The notes under the pieces are model-generated. The model saw nothing but the letters and a program-made list of their open reading frames with translations, was not told the origin of the DNA and searched no databases. 6,868 bases of DNA, from assembly GCA_958447445.1 (NCBI GenBank), contig CAUDAE010000103.1, forward strand, positions 1-6,868. The letters run 5' to 3'. Shown here one piece after another: positions 5,381 through 6,868 of the stretch. Each line of letters begins with the position of its first letter. Within the stretch, counting starts at the first letter, position 1. The position numbers were made by a program, and so were the translations under genes. Source of the stretch: an uncultured Collinsella sp. Lineage in GTDB: Bacteria; Actinomycetota; Coriobacteriia; Coriobacteriales; Coriobacteriaceae.

Positions 5381-6139
5381 CTACGATAGTTCGTCGGCTA
5401 TTTGGTGCTCGTAGAAGGCTTCGATTACGGCGTTGAAGTCGCGGGCGAAGTCTTCCATGGTTCCGCGCCAGGTGGCTCGGCTGGGCTTGCCCTGGCCCAC
5501 AAAGGCGGTTTGGATGCCGCAATCGGGGGACGGGAAGTCGCGTTTGGGATCGTTGCCCACCATAAGGACCTCGTGTGGCTCGAGCCCCATCACCTGAAGC
5601 TGCTCTAGATAGTAGGTAGCATCGGGCTTGCAGCGGGTGGTGTTTCCCATGTGCGTCACGAGTTCAAAGGGGGCGTCGGCCAGGTCGCCCCAGCCCATGC
5701 GGCACTCGATGGCCCCCTGGGGAAAGCTGGGGTTGGTAAAGAGCGCGCAACGCAGTCCAGCGTCCTGTACGGCCTGGAGCGCGGCGTGCGCGCCCGGCAT
5801 AGCGTGGGCGTTAATGACATCGTCGTTCTTGTACGGAAGAACTTCGCGGTCATAGTAGGTAAACGCCTCGTAGATGAGGGGATCGGAGAGGCAGATCCCG
5901 CATCGGCGCTCGACCTCTTCTTGGTAAAACTCAAGATTGGTGCGGTTGTCCGTGCCGCTGCGGCGATTGGCGTTGAGGTCGACCAGGATGGTGCCGAGGC
6001 GTGCCATCGTGCCACCGCGGCTGCGGCGCCCGATATCCGCGAGCATCGAAGAGACATCCTTAAAATAGCGAAGGATGAACGCGTTGAGGTTGATGCTAAG
6101 AAGCGTTTCGTCCATATCGAAAACGACTGCTTTGAGCAC
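5381..6139 (-). CDS. HAD-superfamily hydrolase (phosphatase-like)
   Basis: A 252-residue soluble hydrolase of the haloacid dehalogenase superfamily, probably a phosphatase; its substrate cannot be named from the sequence. All four HAD motifs are present: FDMDET (7-12, nucleophile Asp8 and acid/base Asp10), the Thr in LFTNPS (Thr135), the Lys in RCKPDATYY (Lys171), and VLMVGNDPKRDF (191-202, Mg-binding acidic residues). An alpha-helical cap (about 15-100) lies between motifs I and II, as in the C1-cap group. I chose GTG 6139 because GAGAAAGG on the minus strand (6154-6147) lies 7 bases upstream, and motif I then falls at the usual residues 7-12. The frame stays open to 6316, but those 59 codons look non-coding. 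The gene faces the desulfidase across the inverted repeat and diverges from rpsA. Confidence 0.85.
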   Translation of the reverse strand: MLKAVVFDMDETLLSINLNAFILRYFKDVSSMLADIGRRSRGGTMARLGTILVDLNANRRSGTDNRTNLEFYQEEVERRCGICLSDPLIYEAFTYYDREVLPYKNDDVINAHAMPGAHAALQAVQDAGLRCALFTNPSFPQGAIECRMGWGDLADAPFELVTHMGNTTRCKPDATYYLEQLQVMGLEPHEVLMVGNDPKRDFPSPDCGIQTAFVGQGKPSRATWRGTMEDFARDFNAVIEAFYEHQIADELS

Positions 6140-6393
6140 GCGGGCACCTTTCTCGAAAAATCGATCTAGAATCGTTGGCTCCGGATACTTTACCCCAAAG
6201 CCGAATGCCTGGCTGGTTATCGTCAAGTTGCGGAGACGTGTGTTCATAAGATTACGAAAAAGTCGCCACACGAGTAAAAAATCCCAGTTCAAGATTGGAA
6301 CCGAACTCATTTCCACGGAACCTATACGAACGTGATTGCATAAGCGTCACATTAGTATCTGTCGGCTCCCGAGTGTTCCTAAACGTTGTGTGC

Positions 6394-6422
6394 TTGTCGC
6401 ACCCTTCTGTAGGTCCTAGCAA
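6394..6422 (+). promoter_or_regulatory. Candidate rpsA promoter
   Basis: TTGTCG (6394-6399) and TAGCAA (6417-6422) are 17 bases apart. The -35 is fair and the -10 is poor. Start of transcription near 6429 would leave a very short leader that cuts into the hairpin at 6426-6450, so a promoter farther upstream is equally possible. Confidence 0.22.
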
Positions 6423-6425
6423 TCG

Positions 6426-6450
6426 GGGCCCCGTAGTTCGAAAGGGGTCC
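6426..6450 (+). promoter_or_regulatory. Hairpin that can hide the rpsA Shine-Dalgarno
   Basis: GGGCCCC (6426-6432) can pair with GGGGTCC (6444-6450) in seven pairs, one of them G-U, around the 11-base loop GTAGTTCGAAA. The paired GGGG is the core of AAAGGGG (6441-6447), the ribosome binding site 7 bases before the TTG start of rpsA. Closing this stem would block initiation. In enterobacteria S1 represses its own mRNA through leader structure; whether this hairpin does the same is an inference. Confidence 0.4.
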
Positions 6451-6454
6451 ACCT

Positions 6455-6868
6455 TTGAGTGAGATTCAGAACTCGTCCATTTTCTCTCTTGACGATGTCA
6501 ATGAGGAGGAGATGAACAACCTCATCGACGGTACGATTACCGACTTTGATGAGGGCGATCTCGTTAACGGCACTGTCGTTAAGATCGAGGGCGTTATCCC
6601 GGTCCGCGAGCTGTCCATCCGCAAGGACGCTAACCCTGCAGACATCGTTGCACTCGGTGATCCCATCGAGGCTCTGGTTCTCCAGAAGGAGGACAAGGAC
6701 GGTCGTCTGGTCCTGTCCAAGAAGCGTGCCGAGTACGAGCGTGCTTGGAACCGCATCGAGGAGAAGTTCAACTCCGGCGAGAACGTCGAGGGCGAGGTTA
6801 TCGAGGTTGTCAAGGGCGGCCTGATCCTCGACATCGGCCTGCGTGGCTTCCTGCCCGCTTCCCTCGTC
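6455..6868 (+). CDS. rpsA: 30S ribosomal protein S1, N-terminal part (3' end outside window)
   Basis: The first 138 codons of an S1-domain protein; the frame is open at the right edge. S1 binds mRNA and helps the 30S subunit initiate. The start is TTG 6455, supported by AAAGGGG (6441-6447) with a 7-base spacer and by the acidic N-terminus typical of actinobacterial S1. GVIPVRELSIRKD (46-58), ALVLQKEDKDGRLVLSKKRAEYERAW (73-98; conserved end of domain 1) and GEVIEVVKGGLILDIGLRGFLPASLV (113-138; start of domain 2) identify it clearly. An oddity: domain 1 runs VNGTVVKIE straight into GVIP (residues 38-49), where homologues have about 13 further residues (a DEVLLDIGYKTE-like block), so two beta-strands seem to be missing without a frameshift. 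A LytB–S1 fusion, known in some Firmicutes, is not seen here. Confidence 0.93.
   Translation, partial: MSEIQNSSIFSLDDVNEEEMNNLIDGTITDFDEGDLVNGTVVKIEGVIPVRELSIRKDANPADIVALGDPIEALVLQKEDKDGRLVLSKKRAEYERAWNRIEEKFNSGENVEGEVIEVVKGGLILDIGLRGFLPASLV

Larger units (their letters stand above)
6140..6454. other. Divergent non-coding spacer between the HAD gene and rpsA
   Basis: No gene is supported in these 315 bases. The stretch is less GC-rich than its neighbours, as expected for back-to-back promoters. For the HAD gene, a minus-strand TTACTC (6277-6272), 17 bases, TAATCT (6254-6249) is a weak candidate promoter giving a leader of about 100 bases. For rpsA, TTGTCG (6394-6399), 17 bases, TAGCAA (6417-6422) is a weak candidate. 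The rpsA leader ends in the GC-rich hairpin at 6426-6450. A CGGGGCCCCG palindrome occupies 6424-6433. Confidence 0.45.

Noticed and set aside
6140..6316. 59-codon N-terminal extension of the HAD protein
   Set aside because: The extra residues would put motif I near residue 67 instead of 8. GTG 6139 has a good ribosome binding site, while ATG 6316 has none that is convincing.
2402..6413. CTTCTGTAGG present at 2402-2411 and 6404-6413
   Set aside because: A 10-base match between two places is expected by chance several times in almost 7 kb, so it is not evidence of a shared element.

Overview
The window reads as a stretch of high-GC, densely coded chromosome from an anaerobic actinobacterium. 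The gene set and the protein styles (argG–argH, a Cys-type RpiB, an oxygen-sensitive Fe-S cysteine desulfidase, a ribosomal S1 starting at TTG) best fit a gut Coriobacteriia such as Collinsella. That assignment is an inference from protein flavour, not a database match. All genes are chromosomal housekeeping or metabolic genes. I see no integrase, transposase gene, CRISPR array, tRNA or rRNA.

Layout. 1-335: 3' end of argG (argininosuccinate synthase). 336-857: spacer with a strong GC hairpin terminator (489-518) and a 56-codon ORF with a good ribosome binding site (569-739). 858-2288: argH (argininosuccinate lyase), followed by a terminator. 2289-2673: non-coding, holding the probable ndk promoter. 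2674-3078: ndk (nucleoside diphosphate kinase). 3081-3205: three hairpins between the convergent ndk and rpiB. 3230-3697 (minus): rpiB (ribose-5-phosphate isomerase B). 3698-3968: divergent spacer with a long imperfect inverted repeat and an AT-rich promoter-like block. 3969-5288: L-cysteine desulfidase / UPF0597 family (CdsB/CyuA-like). 5295-5361: a perfect 21-bp inverted repeat. 5381-6139 (minus): HAD-family hydrolase. 6140-6454: divergent non-coding spacer. 6455 to the window end: rpsA (ribosomal protein S1), TTG start, open at the right edge.

How the genes relate. argG and argH catalyse the last two steps of arginine synthesis (citrulline to argininosuccinate to arginine plus fumarate), but a terminator and a small ORF lie between them. 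ndk (NTP balance), rpiB (pentose phosphate), the desulfidase (cysteine to pyruvate, ammonia and sulfide) and the HAD phosphatase appear to be single-gene units: each has its own spacer, and the strand changes after ndk, after rpiB, after the desulfidase and after the HAD gene.

Most worth a second look: (1) the perfect 21-bp inverted repeat at 5295-5361, flanked by a 7-bp direct repeat GCTAGAT that overlaps the desulfidase stop codon, like a miniature palindromic insertion; (2) the S1 protein, which appears to lack about 13 residues inside its first S1 domain without loss of frame; (3) a hairpin able to hide the rpsA Shine-Dalgarno; (4) the small ORF between argG and argH; (5) the paired inverted sites in front of rpiB. 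I do not see clear evidence of a complete new system.
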